A stretch of 64,000 nucleotides of DNA from JAWCQZ01 sp038869515 [NCBI: Halobacteria archaeon] (lineage in GTDB: Archaea; Halobacteriota; Syntropharchaeia; JACQPP01). Each line of letters starts with the position of its first letter. Position 1 is the stretch's first letter. A program made the translations under genes and the position numbers. The stretch lies in the NCBI GenBank assembly GCA_038869515.1, contig JAWCQZ010000002.1, positions 124,001 through 188,000 of the forward strand, written 5' to 3'. Shown here piece after piece: positions 19,114 through 28,278 of this stretch. Under the pieces are notes generated by a model. That model had not been told where the DNA came from. It did not search any database and worked only from the letters and a program-made list of their open reading frames with translations.

Positions 19114-20010
19114 ATGAGACCGCACCGTTTTCCGCGCCACCGCCTCTTCTACGCCGTTCTCCTCGCGGCCACCCTCAGCGTGGGCGGCCTGGCCATCCTC
19201 ACGCCTCCCGAGAGCGCCCTCTTCCTCCTGAACGCGGTCTTCCAGGGCATCCTGGGGGCCCTCGCCCTCCTCATCGCCGGCTTCGTCTTCCTCAAGCAGC
19301 GGCTCAGCGACTTCGAGCGCCATCTGCAGGACGCCTACGACGACAGCCGGACGGAGGTGGCCGAGTATCTCGACCGGCTCAAGCAGGAGAACCTCCTCGA
19401 CGCCGACGGCCAGAGGTTGCGCTCCATGCTGGAGGGGTGGTCGCCGAGCCAGAGGGAGAAGGTCGAGGCTCTCGTCTCGGTCCACTCCCACTTCACCCCC
19501 GCCCGGGTCCTCCACGCCATCCGGAAGGCGGCCGAGCACCGGTTCCCCGAGGCCTCGCCCCGGGTCGAGGCCTCCCCCTACGGGCTGGCGATTTTCCTCG
19601 AGGGCAACGGCGAGCGGCTCCGCATCCAGGTGGACGCCCGGGGGGCCCGCCTGAGCCGCGAGGGGCCCGACGGCGTCTTCGAGGAGCAGTTCCTCGTCTC
19701 CCGCCGCATCAAGCCGCTGGTCGAGGAGTTCCTCCGCTTCGCCGACCTCTCCTTCCGGTTCGACACCTTCATCCGGAGGCTGCCGGTCCGGGAGTACTCT
19801 TTCCTGAACGTCGCGTCGAGCCGGCAGTTCTCCCTCGGGTTCCTCATCATCCTCTGCTTCACCGCGTCCACCCTCCTCTCCATGGTCCTCCTGGCCGTCT
19901 CCCGGGTCGCCGGCCCCGCCTTCGGGGCGGGAATGGGGGTCACCGTGGGGCTGTCGGCCTTCGGCATCTGCCTGCTGTCCTACTTGCTGCTGCTGATTCT
20001 GCGCTCGTGA
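19114..20010 (+). CDS. Four-helix membrane protein with central cytoplasmic domain, unknown function
   Basis: 298 aa; no family recognised. Two hydrophobic helices near residues 11-33 and 42-60, then a charged, partly coiled-coil domain of about 170 residues (LKQRLSDFERHLQDAYDD...), then two more helices at about 235-262 and 268-296. The Glu/Arg-rich centre should be cytoplasmic. A CCATATTGG box at 19084-19091 lies 26 bases before the ATG, so it has its own promoter although it follows valS closely. Confidence 0.65.
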   Translation: MRPHRFPRHRLFYAVLLAATLSVGGLAILTPPESALFLLNAVFQGILGALALLIAGFVFLKQRLSDFERHLQDAYDDSRTEVAEYLDRLKQENLLDADGQRLRSMLEGWSPSQREKVEALVSVHSHFTPARVLHAIRKAAEHRFPEASPRVEASPYGLAIFLEGNGERLRIQVDARGARLSREGPDGVFEEQFLVSRRIKPLVEEFLRFADLSFRFDTFIRRLPVREYSFLNVASSRQFSLGFLIILCFTASTLLSMVLLAVSRVAGPAFGAGMGVTVGLSAFGICLLSYLLLLILRS

Positions 20011-20024
20011 TAGGGTCCAACCGG

Positions 20025-20420
20025 TCAGGCGTACAGTCCCTCAGGCCCCTCGCCGTGCCCCTCCGGCTTCTCCGGCGGGTGGCGGCGCCCGCACACCTTG
20101 CACTCCGGCAACTCCGACTCGTAGACCACGTTCCCCTCCTCGTCGAGGGTGAAGTGCTCCTGGACGAAGAGGTCCACGCCATGGGCCCGGGCAGCCCTCT
20201 CCACCACCTGCGCCACGCGGGCCGCGGCCGCGGGCAGGAGGTCCATGTGGAAGTAGAGGTCGAGGTGGAGTCTCCTCTTCTCTTCGTGCAACTGGAGGAG
20301 CGCGTCCTCCCCCACCCAGAGCGAGTCCCCCTCCCGCTCCACCGCGTAGCCGCTCTTGGCCTCCGCGAGGGCAAGGACGAGGGCTTTGGCCAGTTCCTCC
20401 TTCGGTTTCCCCGCGGCCAT
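20025..20420 (-). CDS. Hypothetical protein with possible metal-binding tail
   Basis: 131 aa; not recognised. The body alternates helix and strand (LHLDLYFHMDLLPAAAARVAQVVERAARAHGVDLFVQEHF). Near the C-terminus CKVCGRRH could bind zinc with neighbouring His residues, but only one CxxC is present. The ATG at 20420 is set by the shared promoter at 20445-20450, which also serves udgB in the other direction. Confidence 0.6.
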   Translation of the reverse strand: MAAGKPKEELAKALVLALAEAKSGYAVEREGDSLWVGEDALLQLHEEKRRLHLDLYFHMDLLPAAAARVAQVVERAARAHGVDLFVQEHFTLDEEGNVVYESELPECKVCGRRHPPEKPEGHGEGPEGLYA

Positions 20421-20444
20421 TCTCCTCCACGGACCCCCCGTCTC

Positions 20445-20450
20445 TTTTAA
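20445..20450. promoter_or_regulatory. Single symmetric TATA element serving two divergent genes
   Basis: TTTTAA is the only A/T-rich element between the two start codons. Its centre is 27.5 bases from the minus-strand ATG (20420) and 27.5 bases from the udgB ATG (20475). The sequence reads TTAAAA or TTTTAA on the two strands, so one TBP site may direct transcription both ways. Confidence 0.6.
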
Positions 20451-20474
20451 GGCCTGCGCCTCCCGGCCGGAAGG

Positions 20475-21239
20475 ATGGAGTCGCTGCGGGTCCTGAACGC
20501 TGAAATCACCGCCTGCCGGGCCTGCCCGCGCCTCGTCGCCTGGCGGGAGAGGGTCGCCCGGGAGAAGAAGCCGGAATACCGGGACGAGCGCTACTGGGGT
20601 CTCCCCCTGCCCGGCTTCGGCGACCCCGGGGCCCGCGTGCTCGTGGTCGGCCTCGCTCCCGCCGCCCACGGGGGGAACCGGACCGGCCGGATGTTCACCG
20701 GCGACTCCTCCGGGAACACCCTCATGCGCGCCCTCCACGCGGCGGGCTTCGCGAACCGGCCCCGCTCCGAGAGCCGGGACGACGGCCTGCGACTCGCGGA
20801 CCTCTACATCACCGCCGCGGTCCGGTGCGCGCCGCCCGGCAACAAGCCGACGCCGAGGGAGTTCGCCAACTGCGGGGGATACCTGGGTCGGGAGTTCGCG
20901 CTGCTCGACCGCGTCCGGGTCGTGGTGGCGCTCGGGGGCCACGCATTCGGCGCGTCGCTCAGGTTGCTGGAGTCGGCCGGTGCCGCGATTCCGAAACCGA
21001 AACCCCGTTTCGGCCACGCGGTCGAGCATCGGTTTGTGGTTCCGGGGCGCTCTCGGCCCGCGACGCTCGCGTTCCGAAGCGAAACGGGGTTGCGTCGCGG
21101 GCCTCGCCGAGTGGTGTTGATCGGGGCCTACCACCCGAGCCGGCAGAACACCAACACGGGCAGGCTCACGCAGGAGATGCTCGACCGGGTGTTCCGCGCG
21201 GCAGGCAGGATTGCGCGCCTCCCGGCCGGGGCGCCGTAG
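20475..21239 (+). CDS. udgB: Family 5 (UdgB-type) uracil-DNA glycosylase
   Basis: 254 aa. Removes uracil from deaminated DNA. An early CRACPRLVAWR block supplies two Cys (CxxC). The glycosylase motifs are GLAPAAHGGNRTGRMFTGDSSG (motif 1 of family 5, lacking the Asp/Asn of families 1-2) and HPSRQNTNTGRLT (leucine-loop motif 2). Family-5 enzymes usually carry a 4Fe-4S cluster; two further Cys lie in ITAAVRCAPP and FANCGGYLG. Transcription starts at the symmetric element. Confidence 0.9.
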   Translation: MESLRVLNAEITACRACPRLVAWRERVAREKKPEYRDERYWGLPLPGFGDPGARVLVVGLAPAAHGGNRTGRMFTGDSSGNTLMRALHAAGFANRPRSESRDDGLRLADLYITAAVRCAPPGNKPTPREFANCGGYLGREFALLDRVRVVVALGGHAFGASLRLLESAGAAIPKPKPRFGHAVEHRFVVPGRSRPATLAFRSETGLRRGPRRVVLIGAYHPSRQNTNTGRLTQEMLDRVFRAAGRIARLPAGAP

Positions 21240-21254
21240 CCACGGACGCCCCCT

Positions 21255-22490
21255 TCACAACGGGGGCAGGCTCTCCAGGCTCCGGCGAAGGCCCTCGAGA
21301 GCCCTCCTCTTCTCCGCGATTTCCGCCTCCAGCATCCCGTTCCATCGCTTCCGGGCCGCTTCCCCGTGCTCGGCGTAGATTACCGCGCTCCGCTGAATCG
21401 CCTCCAACCGGCCCGCCTGCGCCAGGGCCTGGAGCGCCCGGAGGTGCCGGAGGGCTTCCTCTCCTCCGGGGACCTTGGCCAGGATCCGGAGGAGGGAGTC
21501 CATCCTCCGGAGGAGCGACGCCGGGGGCTCCCGGAGGGAGAGCCCCACTCCGCTCTCGGACTGAACGAGGCTGCGCAGCCAGGAGGCGCACGACGCGAGG
21601 GCGCCGCGCAGCCGGTGGGAGCCCGCCCCGAGGTGGGCGAATCGGGCCTCGGAGTATCCCGCGACCTCGACGAGGCCGTGCAGGTCCATCCGGCCCAACT
21701 CCCCGCCCTGCCCCTCGAGGAGACGGAGCAGCTCCCGGGCCGCCTCCGGGTCCGGGGGCGGGGGGAGAGGCAGGACCCCTTCGGCGATTCCATCGAGCCA
21801 GACCCGGAGGACCTCCCGCCCGGGGGCGCGGGCGAGGAACTCCCGAACCGCCCGGGCCGAGGATGCGTTGAAGAGCGCGGCTTCCCGCTCCGCGGCTTCG
21901 ACGTCGGAGGAGCTGGCTTCGGGCGCGGGGACGCCCTGGAGGGCGAGGACCCTCTCCTCCGCGCCCCTCGTCTCCTCCTCCAACCGCCGCCGGTAGGGGC
22001 GATACGCCGCTTGCGCGCGCTCCCTCTCCGCGACGAGGGCGAGGGCCTCGTCGAACCTCCTCAGCAATTTGTCGGCCGTGCGGAACCGCCGGTGCTTGAG
22101 GCCGGTGAGGGCCGCGTCCAGCAGGCCGAGGTGCTCCGGGGAGAGGCTCCCTTTCCGGGCGAGGCCCCGCACCTCCAGCGCGATGGCGTCCAGTTCCCGG
22201 ACCAGGAACCGGTGGTGCCACCAGGGGCGCTTCCCGTACTCCCGGACGAGTCCCCGGAGGGAGGCGTGGAGGCGCCCGAGGTGACCCTCGTCCAGGCCCG
22301 GGACCTCACGGATTCTCCGCGAGAGGTCCGCGATTCGATCGGCGGCGTTCCGGGCCTCCTCCAGGGAGGTGACGGTCGCCTCCGGGTCGGGCCGGCGGCC
22401 TGCGTCCCGCGCCAGGAGGAGCCACAGGTGGGCGCCCGACAGGGCTCCTTCGGCGCGGTCTGCAATCCAGTGGGCGTCGACCTCGCTCAT
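21255..22490 (-). CDS. Hypothetical helical protein
   Basis: 411 aa; not recognised. Almost entirely alpha-helical by composition (Leu, Glu, Arg and Ala), with no transmembrane segment or signal peptide. Heptad-like stretches lie near residues 40-65 and 385-405 (EAEIAEKRRALEGLRRSLESL). It sits 13 bases downstream of the DUF4349 gene on the same strand, so the two are probably co-transcribed, suggesting a cytoplasmic partner of an envelope protein; that link is inference. Confidence 0.6.
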   Translation of the reverse strand: MSEVDAHWIADRAEGALSGAHLWLLLARDAGRRPDPEATVTSLEEARNAADRIADLSRRIREVPGLDEGHLGRLHASLRGLVREYGKRPWWHHRFLVRELDAIALEVRGLARKGSLSPEHLGLLDAALTGLKHRRFRTADKLLRRFDEALALVAERERAQAAYRPYRRRLEEETRGAEERVLALQGVPAPEASSSDVEAAEREAALFNASSARAVREFLARAPGREVLRVWLDGIAEGVLPLPPPPDPEAARELLRLLEGQGGELGRMDLHGLVEVAGYSEARFAHLGAGSHRLRGALASCASWLRSLVQSESGVGLSLREPPASLLRRMDSLLRILAKVPGGEEALRHLRALQALAQAGRLEAIQRSAVIYAEHGEAARKRWNGMLEAEIAEKRRALEGLRRSLESLPPL

Positions 22491-22503
22491 GGCGGGCGCC
22501 GAC

Positions 22504-23406
22504 CTACTTGGCCCCCGGCGGAGACGACCGTTTCCTGTAGATTTTCCACCCCGCCCAGACCACGACCGCGAGCGGCAGCAGCGTCGCCCCCGCGACCACC
22601 AGGGCTCCGACCATCGCGAGGAACCCCCCGACGGCCGCCTTCACCGTGTCGAAGGCCGACTGCCCCGGGGCCGGCGGGGCGAGGGAGGTCGGCTCGGCGA
22701 CATCCGCCACGAGGGTCGCCATCTCGGCCCGGTTGGCGAGCAAGTTGAGCCGGCCCTGCATGGACTCGATGTCGCTCCGGATGCGGCCCAGTTCCCGCTC
22801 CACCGCCAGGAGGTCCGACACGTTCTGGGCCCGGTCGAGGAGGGCCAGGTAGCGCTTCTCCTGCGCCTTCGCGTTGTTCAGGCGCGCCTCCAGGTCCACG
22901 AACTGCTCGGTGATGTCCTCGCCCTGGATGTTCTCGCTGAGCACCCGCCCCAGCCGCCGCACCTCCGAGAGGACCGCGGGGAATGAGGCGTTCGGGACCC
23001 GGAGCGTCACGCTCCCCGAGGGGACCCCCGCGGAACTGATGCTGCGGGTGGCGGCTCCCACGAACCCGTTGTGGCGGGTCGCGAGGGCGGTCAGGGCGTC
23101 GAGAGCCGTGGAGACGTTGGCGACCTCGATGCCGATGCTGCCGGAGGTGATGATTTTCCGCTCCCCGCCCGAGACGGGCGCTTCGCCGGCGATGTCGGCC
23201 ATCCGCGCGGGCGCCGGGGCGGGCATGGTGCGGATGCCCTCCGGCACCCCCTTTCCGTAGGCGGCCCCATACTCCCCGAACCCCCCGTCGCCGAGCGCCC
23301 CCCGCGGCGCGGTCGCGGAGAAGGCCGCCAGCGCAGCCACAACGACGGCGGCGGCCGCCACGGCGAACTTCCAGTGCCGGCGGAGCAGGGGGCCGAGGGA
23401 GTCCAT
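22504..23406 (-). CDS. DUF4349 family membrane protein
   Basis: 300 aa. N-terminal membrane segment (about 13-32), an extracytoplasmic domain with the DUF4349 signature (RKIITSGSIGIEVANVSTAL, FVGAATRSISSAGVPSGSVTLRVP, VLSENIQGEDITEQFVDLEARL), a coiled coil (about 160-220) and a C-terminal membrane helix (about 262-288) followed by basic residues. The family is widespread and of unknown function. It is first of a probable two-gene unit. Confidence 0.85.
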   Translation of the reverse strand: MDSLGPLLRRHWKFAVAAAAVVVAALAAFSATAPRGALGDGGFGEYGAAYGKGVPEGIRTMPAPAPARMADIAGEAPVSGGERKIITSGSIGIEVANVSTALDALTALATRHNGFVGAATRSISSAGVPSGSVTLRVPNASFPAVLSEVRRLGRVLSENIQGEDITEQFVDLEARLNNAKAQEKRYLALLDRAQNVSDLLAVERELGRIRSDIESMQGRLNLLANRAEMATLVADVAEPTSLAPPAPGQSAFDTVKAAVGGFLAMVGALVVAGATLLPLAVVVWAGWKIYRKRSSPPGAK

Positions 23407-23531
23407 CCGGGAAGCGTTCCCCGCTCCATTTGAATCTATCTCCCGAACGCTCGGGCAGCTCTCGGCCCGTCGAGAGACTCCGTGCGACCAAAAGGAGGAG
23501 AGAATGCCCGGGATGTTGCGAAGCGGCAGGA

Positions 23532-24599
23532 CTAAATGTCCGGCACCCAGCGGTTCTCACGATACCAGCGCACGGTCTCGATGATGCCCTGCCGGTAGTC
23601 GGGGTGGAGCGGCTTCCAGCCCAGGGCCCTGAGGCGCGAGGTGTCGTAGACGTAGCGGCCCGTGAGGTAGTAGAGCCACCCCATGTCGAGGCGGGGCTTG
23701 AGGGCGTCCACCAGGTTGTGCTTCGCGACGAGCTCTCTCCACCCCTTCTCGATTTTCCGGTTCCACCGCCGCTCGATGAGCCGGCCCATGCGGAGCCCGG
23801 CGCGGACCACGGGGCCCGAGACCCGGAGGCGCAACCGCTTCCGTACCCCCGCCGCGTCCGCGACCGCTTCGAGGGTTTCGCCGATGGAGGTCGCGCGGTC
23901 GTCCGCCACGTGGAAGGGGCGCCCCTCGGCGCTCTTCGAACGGGCGACGACGAGAGCCGCCCGCGCCACGTCCTCGGCGTGGACGTGGTGGCCCCGCGAT
24001 TTCCCCGACAGGAGGATGGCCCTCTTACCCTGCGACTTCAGGAGGAGATAGACCGCCAGGAACATCGCCTGGCCGTAGCGGGAGCGCGGGCCGTAGACGA
24101 ACCCGGGGCGCAGGACCCGCGCCGGGAGACCGCTTTCCCGCCGGTGGCGCCACACCACCTCCTCGGCCTCGGCCTTGGTCCTCTCGTAAGGGTTCCGGGG
24201 GCTCCGCGGGTGGTCCTCGGTCGCCGGGGGATTCTCGACGCCCCCGTAGACGGCCACGGTGCTGGCGTGGACGAAGGACTCCACGTCCGACTCCCGGAGC
24301 GCGGCGCAGAGGTTCGCGGTCACCTCGACGTTGGCGCGGCGGAGGACCTCCGCGGGAGCCCCGAGGTCGAACATGCCGGTGAAGTTGTAGGCCTCCTGCG
24401 CCCCCTCCAGGAGGGCCCGGTCCACCGGCCCCGCGAGGTCCGCGAACGCCGCCTCCGCCCCGAGGTCCCGGGCGCCCGAGAGGTCCGCCCCCGGCCGGTC
24501 CACCGCGCGGACGCGGGTGCCCCCCCTGACCAGCGCCTCCACGACGTGCGAGCCAAGAAATCCTGCAGCCCCAAAGACCACCGCGAGACGATCCGCCAT
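23532..24599 (-). CDS. NAD(P)-dependent epimerase / 3-beta-HSD-like extended SDR
   Basis: 355 aa. Rossmann start AVVFGAAGFLGSHVVEAL (GxxGxxG), ASTVAVYGG, and the catalytic Tyr-x-x-x-Lys in NPYERTKAEAEE. Length and C-terminal half (RHLDMGWLYYLTGRYVYD-like region) resemble sterol/isoprenoid 3-beta-hydroxysteroid dehydrogenase-like SDRs more than sugar epimerases, but the substrate cannot be fixed. The ATG shares one base with the TGA of the upstream AMP-ligase gene (TGATG), so the two are co-translated and may act on one acyl or lipid pathway. Confidence 0.8.
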   Translation of the reverse strand: MADRLAVVFGAAGFLGSHVVEALVRGGTRVRAVDRPGADLSGARDLGAEAAFADLAGPVDRALLEGAQEAYNFTGMFDLGAPAEVLRRANVEVTANLCAALRESDVESFVHASTVAVYGGVENPPATEDHPRSPRNPYERTKAEAEEVVWRHRRESGLPARVLRPGFVYGPRSRYGQAMFLAVYLLLKSQGKRAILLSGKSRGHHVHAEDVARAALVVARSKSAEGRPFHVADDRATSIGETLEAVADAAGVRKRLRLRVSGPVVRAGLRMGRLIERRWNRKIEKGWRELVAKHNLVDALKPRLDMGWLYYLTGRYVYDTSRLRALGWKPLHPDYRQGIIETVRWYRENRWVPDI

Positions 24600-26566
24600 C
24601 AACTCGCAGGGTTGCCGCCGTTCCCCGGACCCGCCGGGGGCTTCCCGTAGATCTCCCGGACCTTCCCGCGCTGGATTTTCCCCACCGGAGTGATGGGGAG
24701 ACTTTCCGCGAAGACCACCGAGCGGGGCTTCTTGTAGCCGGCCATCTTGCCCTGGCACCACGCCATCAACTCGTCGGGGCTCGCCCGGGCCCCCGGCTTC
24801 AACTGCACCACAGCCCGGACCGACTCCCCCCAGTCCGGGTGGGGGAATGCGATGACGCACGCCTCCTGCACCGCGGGGTGCTTGACCAGGACCTCCTCCA
24901 CCTCCAGGGGGTAGACCTTCTCGCCCCCCGAGTTGATGCACTCCTGGACCCGCTCCACCGTGTAGATGCGGCCGTCGGCGTCTCGCCAGCCCAGGTCGCC
25001 GCTCCGGAACCACCCTTCCTTCAGGACCCGGGCCGTCCGCTCGGCGTCCTTGTAGTAGCCGTCCATCACGGTGTCGGACTTGTACCAGATCTCGCCGGTC
25101 TGCCCCGCCGGGACCTCCCGCCCGTCGGCATCCCGGATGGAGACCTCGATGCCGGGCAGGCCGAAGCCGACGCACCGCTCCCGGACCTGCTCCGGGTCGC
25201 CGTCCACCTGGATGGAGGTGGCCGGGGACATCTCGGTCTGGCCGAAGACGTCCACCACGAGGGCGTTCGGGAACGCCCTGAGAATCCGCTTCTTGGTTTC
25301 GCTCGGGAGGAGGGCCGCCCCCGAGAGGGCGGTCACCACCGAGCCAGCGTCCACCGGCTCCCGCTCCAGGTGGTCGAGGAGCCGCTTCCACATGGTGGGG
25401 ACCAGCAGGAGGCCGTGGAGGTGGTGCTCCCGCACGGCGTGGACCACCTCGGCGGGGTCGAAGCTCGCCGACTTCGGCAGGACGAGGACCCCCTCGCCGG
25501 AGATGATCCAGGAGGCCATGGCGGCGTAGCCGGCGCCGTGGAAGAACGGGGGGCCGAGGAAGAGGTGGGAGATGGTGCGCTCCGCGAGGGCGTGCTGCCG
25601 CATCAGCCGCAGGTAGCGGAGGCCCGCCTTGCGGGGACGGATTTTGTATTGGCCCGTGACAGCCCCGCGAAGGACGCGGCCCATCTGCTTCACCTTTGCC
25701 ATCCGGCTCTTGCTCCAGAGGAAGGTCTGCAACTTCCCGACCTCTTCGGGAATGTTCCCCCTCTGGAAGATGTAGATGTGGGGCCCCTCGGGGCGCCCGC
25801 GGTAGATGCGGAACTTCCCGTCCTCGATTTTCAGAGTCATCTTCTGCGGGTCCTGGTCAATGGTCACCGGGAGGCCCGCCATCTCGGGGTCCTTGAGGGC
25901 TTTGGCGAAGGCGCCGAGACGGCTCTCCAGGGCCCGGGAAATGCGCCGCTGGAACTCGCTCTCTGCCTTGCCGCCCTTCCCCAGAGGGGTGAGGAAGGCG
26001 TTCATGGCCCGGGCGACCTTGTCCACGTCCCGGAGGAAGTGCTCGTAGGTGAGGACCACGCCCTTGGGCATTCCGGTGGTCCCGCCGGTGTAGAGGATGA
26101 CGCCCGTCGCGGTCTTGGGGACCCGGCTCCGGAAGGGGCCGGGCCGCATGAGGGACTCGTAGTCGCGGAAGCCCCCGGGGACCTTGACCCCCGAGGCGCG
26201 GACGACGCGCTCGACCTTGAGGTTGGCCCGCTGGACCTCGGGCAGGAACTCCTCCTCCAGCAGGAGGACCTTGGCGTCCGAATTGGAGACCACGTATTCG
26301 AGTTCGGGCGCCACGTACCGGTAGTTCAGGGGGACGGGAATCGCGCCGAGTTTCTGGAGGGCGAAATTGGCCTCGAGGAACTCCGGGGAGTTGCGGAAGA
26401 GGAGCGCCCCCTTGTCGCCCCGGCCCACCCCCATCTCCCGGAGTCCCCGGGCAAGGGCGGAGGCGCGGCGGTCGAGGTCCCCCCAGGTGACGCGCCGCTC
26501 CCCGTGGACGAGGCAGGTGTCGGCGGGGATGTATTTGGCGTAGCGCTCCAGCAGGGGGCCGAACAC
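24599..26566 (-). CDS. AMP-forming acyl-CoA synthetase/ligase with a large insertion
   Basis: 655 aa ANL-superfamily ligase that activates a carboxylate with ATP before transfer, usually to CoA. The P-loop YTGGTTGMPKGV is at 159-170; DVFGQTEMSP, GEIWYKSDTVMDGYYKD, WFRSGDLGWRD and the catalytic Lys in TPVGKIQRGK are all present. The gap from P-loop to PPFFHGAG (339-346) is about 170 residues where about 30-50 is usual. The insertion (roughly 190-330) is basic and helical. The start is GTG, with a TTTTTATC box 26 bases upstream. Confidence 0.85.
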   Translation of the reverse strand: MFGPLLERYAKYIPADTCLVHGERRVTWGDLDRRASALARGLREMGVGRGDKGALLFRNSPEFLEANFALQKLGAIPVPLNYRYVAPELEYVVSNSDAKVLLLEEEFLPEVQRANLKVERVVRASGVKVPGGFRDYESLMRPGPFRSRVPKTATGVILYTGGTTGMPKGVVLTYEHFLRDVDKVARAMNAFLTPLGKGGKAESEFQRRISRALESRLGAFAKALKDPEMAGLPVTIDQDPQKMTLKIEDGKFRIYRGRPEGPHIYIFQRGNIPEEVGKLQTFLWSKSRMAKVKQMGRVLRGAVTGQYKIRPRKAGLRYLRLMRQHALAERTISHLFLGPPFFHGAGYAAMASWIISGEGVLVLPKSASFDPAEVVHAVREHHLHGLLLVPTMWKRLLDHLEREPVDAGSVVTALSGAALLPSETKKRILRAFPNALVVDVFGQTEMSPATSIQVDGDPEQVRERCVGFGLPGIEVSIRDADGREVPAGQTGEIWYKSDTVMDGYYKDAERTARVLKEGWFRSGDLGWRDADGRIYTVERVQECINSGGEKVYPLEVEEVLVKHPAVQEACVIAFPHPDWGESVRAVVQLKPGARASPDELMAWCQGKMAGYKKPRSVVFAESLPITPVGKIQRGKVREIYGKPPAGPGNGGNPAS

Positions 26567-26587
26567 GTGCCAAGGTCTGCCGGGAGT

Positions 26588-26656
26588 GATAAAAACGTTG
26601 GCCGTCGCAGGGGGGGAGGACCCGGCCCCTCCTCCTCGAAAACCGAGAAACTATAC
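26588..26656. promoter_or_regulatory. Divergent promoter region: AMP-ligase and coiled-coil gene
   Basis: TTTTTATC on the minus strand (26588-26595) is 26 bases before the ligase GTG. AACTATAC on the plus strand (26649-26656) is 27 bases before the ATG at 26680. Two independent leaderless promoters lie back to back. Confidence 0.6.
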
Positions 26657-26679
26657 GAGCCGCCCGACCCAGGTGGGAG

Positions 26680-28242
26680 ATGGCTTTCCCCGGAAAAAGA
26701 GAGTTGCCGAAGAAAAGCGGTCTCTCGACCCCGGAGGCGCTGGAGTTCCGCGAGTTCCAGGTCCGGAAGATCCTCGCCTACATGGACGCGAAGAAGACTC
26801 TCGACTCCCTCGGCCTCTCCCTCGACCACCTCATGGCATTCGCCTCCCTCCAGGAGAGCCTCGGGCCCGACGGCCTCAAGCGCCTCGCGCCTCTCCTGCG
26901 GTCGGCAGGTCCCCGGTCGGGAGGGGACATCCCCGCCCTGCTGGCTCTGGGGCTCACCGCCGACGAGGTGGAGGCCGTGCGGAAAATCTACACTCCCCTG
27001 AAGAGCGCCGGGCTGTCGGCGGAGGATGCGGCGGCCCACGTCGAGGCGGCCGCGGAGATGGCGAAGATGGGGCTTCCCGCAGCGGCCATCCAGGGGCTGA
27101 CGCGGGAGGTCGGGCGGCTGCGCATGGCCGGAGTCCCTGTGGAGAGGGTGGCGGGAGTCCTCGCCGCGTGGGCGGAGCAGCAGGCGGGAGCTGAGGGGGC
27201 GCTGGTGGATGCGGTCCGGAGGCAGAAGGAGGCCGAGGCGCGGCTGGCGGCCGTCGAGAGGAAAATCAGGGAGCGGGAGGCGGAGGCCGATTCCATGGAG
27301 AGGTCGGCCGACGAGGCGGCGGCCGCGCTGGTGGAGGTGCGGCGCCAGATTGAGGCCCTCCGCCAGGAGAGGAACTTCCTCGACGCCGAGGTCCAGGGAC
27401 TGGGCCGGGCGCGCGGGGCCCCCTGGAGGGAGTCCCTCGGGCGCGTCCGCAAGGGGCTGGAGGGGCTGGAGAAGGGGTTGGAGAAGGGCCGCGAGGCCCT
27501 TGAGGGCATCCGCATGGAGATCGAGCGGCTCCACCGGGAGCGGGCGCGCGCGGCCGCCCCGCCCCCCGAGGCGGCGCCCGCGGGCGAAGCCAAGGAGATT
27601 GCGCCGGGGACCCGATACTCCCGCCTGATGCAGAGAATCCAGCAGGCGGCCATCGGCCCGGCGCCGGCCCCGGAGGCGCCTGCGTCCGCGCCCCCCGTTC
27701 CGCTCCCGATCGAGGTCCGCGTGGCGGAGGCGGCGGCCGGAGAGGCGCTGGGGGGGCTGGCGGCGCTGAAAGCGGACGCCGACGCCCTCCTCCAGCGGCG
27801 GGAGGCCCTGGCGGTCGAGGTCCGGAAGAGGGAGGCGGAGCTGAAGGCGTCGGACGCGCTCTGGACCCTGCTCGCGGGCCAGGGCGACGCCGACCTCCTC
27901 ACGGCGGCCGAGAGGCTGGCCCGGGCGGCCCGTGAGGCCCCGGAGTCCGGGCCGGAAGTCTCCATCCCTCCCGAGTTCGCCCACCGGCTCCGGGAGGGCG
28001 CGCGGAGACTCCTCCAGGCGGAGATGGTCCCCGAGGCGAAATTGCGGGAGGCGGAGAGGGAGGTGGCGCGGCTGCGGGAGCGGCTCGACGCGACGGTTTC
28101 CCGCTCCCGGTTCGAGTCGCTCCTCCGGGAGACCGAGGACCTGAGGAGGCGGCTGGGCGAGGCGGTTCCCCGCTGGCAGGTCGAGGCCCAGGAGCACGAG
28201 TTGAAGTTCCTGAAAAAAGTCGCCTTCCGGAAGGGCGCCTGA
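26680..28242 (+). CDS. Large coiled-coil protein of unknown function
   Basis: 520 aa; no family recognised. Residues 20-170 form a helical region with repeated turns of the kind ALGLTADEVEAVRKIY / SAGLSAEDAAAHVEAA / KMGLPAAAIQGLTREV. From about 172 to 290 there is a strong heptad coiled coil (RLAAVERKIREREAEADSM). A Pro/Ala linker follows (about 290-345), then a second coiled coil to the end. There are no membrane segments. It resembles structural or chromosome-associated proteins in shape only. Confidence 0.65.
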   Translation: MAFPGKRELPKKSGLSTPEALEFREFQVRKILAYMDAKKTLDSLGLSLDHLMAFASLQESLGPDGLKRLAPLLRSAGPRSGGDIPALLALGLTADEVEAVRKIYTPLKSAGLSAEDAAAHVEAAAEMAKMGLPAAAIQGLTREVGRLRMAGVPVERVAGVLAAWAEQQAGAEGALVDAVRRQKEAEARLAAVERKIREREAEADSMERSADEAAAALVEVRRQIEALRQERNFLDAEVQGLGRARGAPWRESLGRVRKGLEGLEKGLEKGREALEGIRMEIERLHRERARAAAPPPEAAPAGEAKEIAPGTRYSRLMQRIQQAAIGPAPAPEAPASAPPVPLPIEVRVAEAAAGEALGGLAALKADADALLQRREALAVEVRKREAELKASDALWTLLAGQGDADLLTAAERLARAAREAPESGPEVSIPPEFAHRLREGARRLLQAEMVPEAKLREAEREVARLRERLDATVSRSRFESLLRETEDLRRRLGEAVPRWQVEAQEHELKFLKKVAFRKGA

Positions 28243-28278
28243 CGCAAGATTCATGGAGTCCCGGGCACAACGGCCCCC

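Noticed and set aside
15942-19115. 1057-codon minus-strand ORF opposite valS
   Set aside because: Shadow of valS; compositionally biased and spans two real genes and their promoters.
21366-22748. 460-codon plus-strand ORF opposite the 411-aa helical protein
   Set aside because: The minus frame has a coherent start next to DUF4349, helical amphipathic character and operon spacing; the plus frame is compositionally shadow-like.
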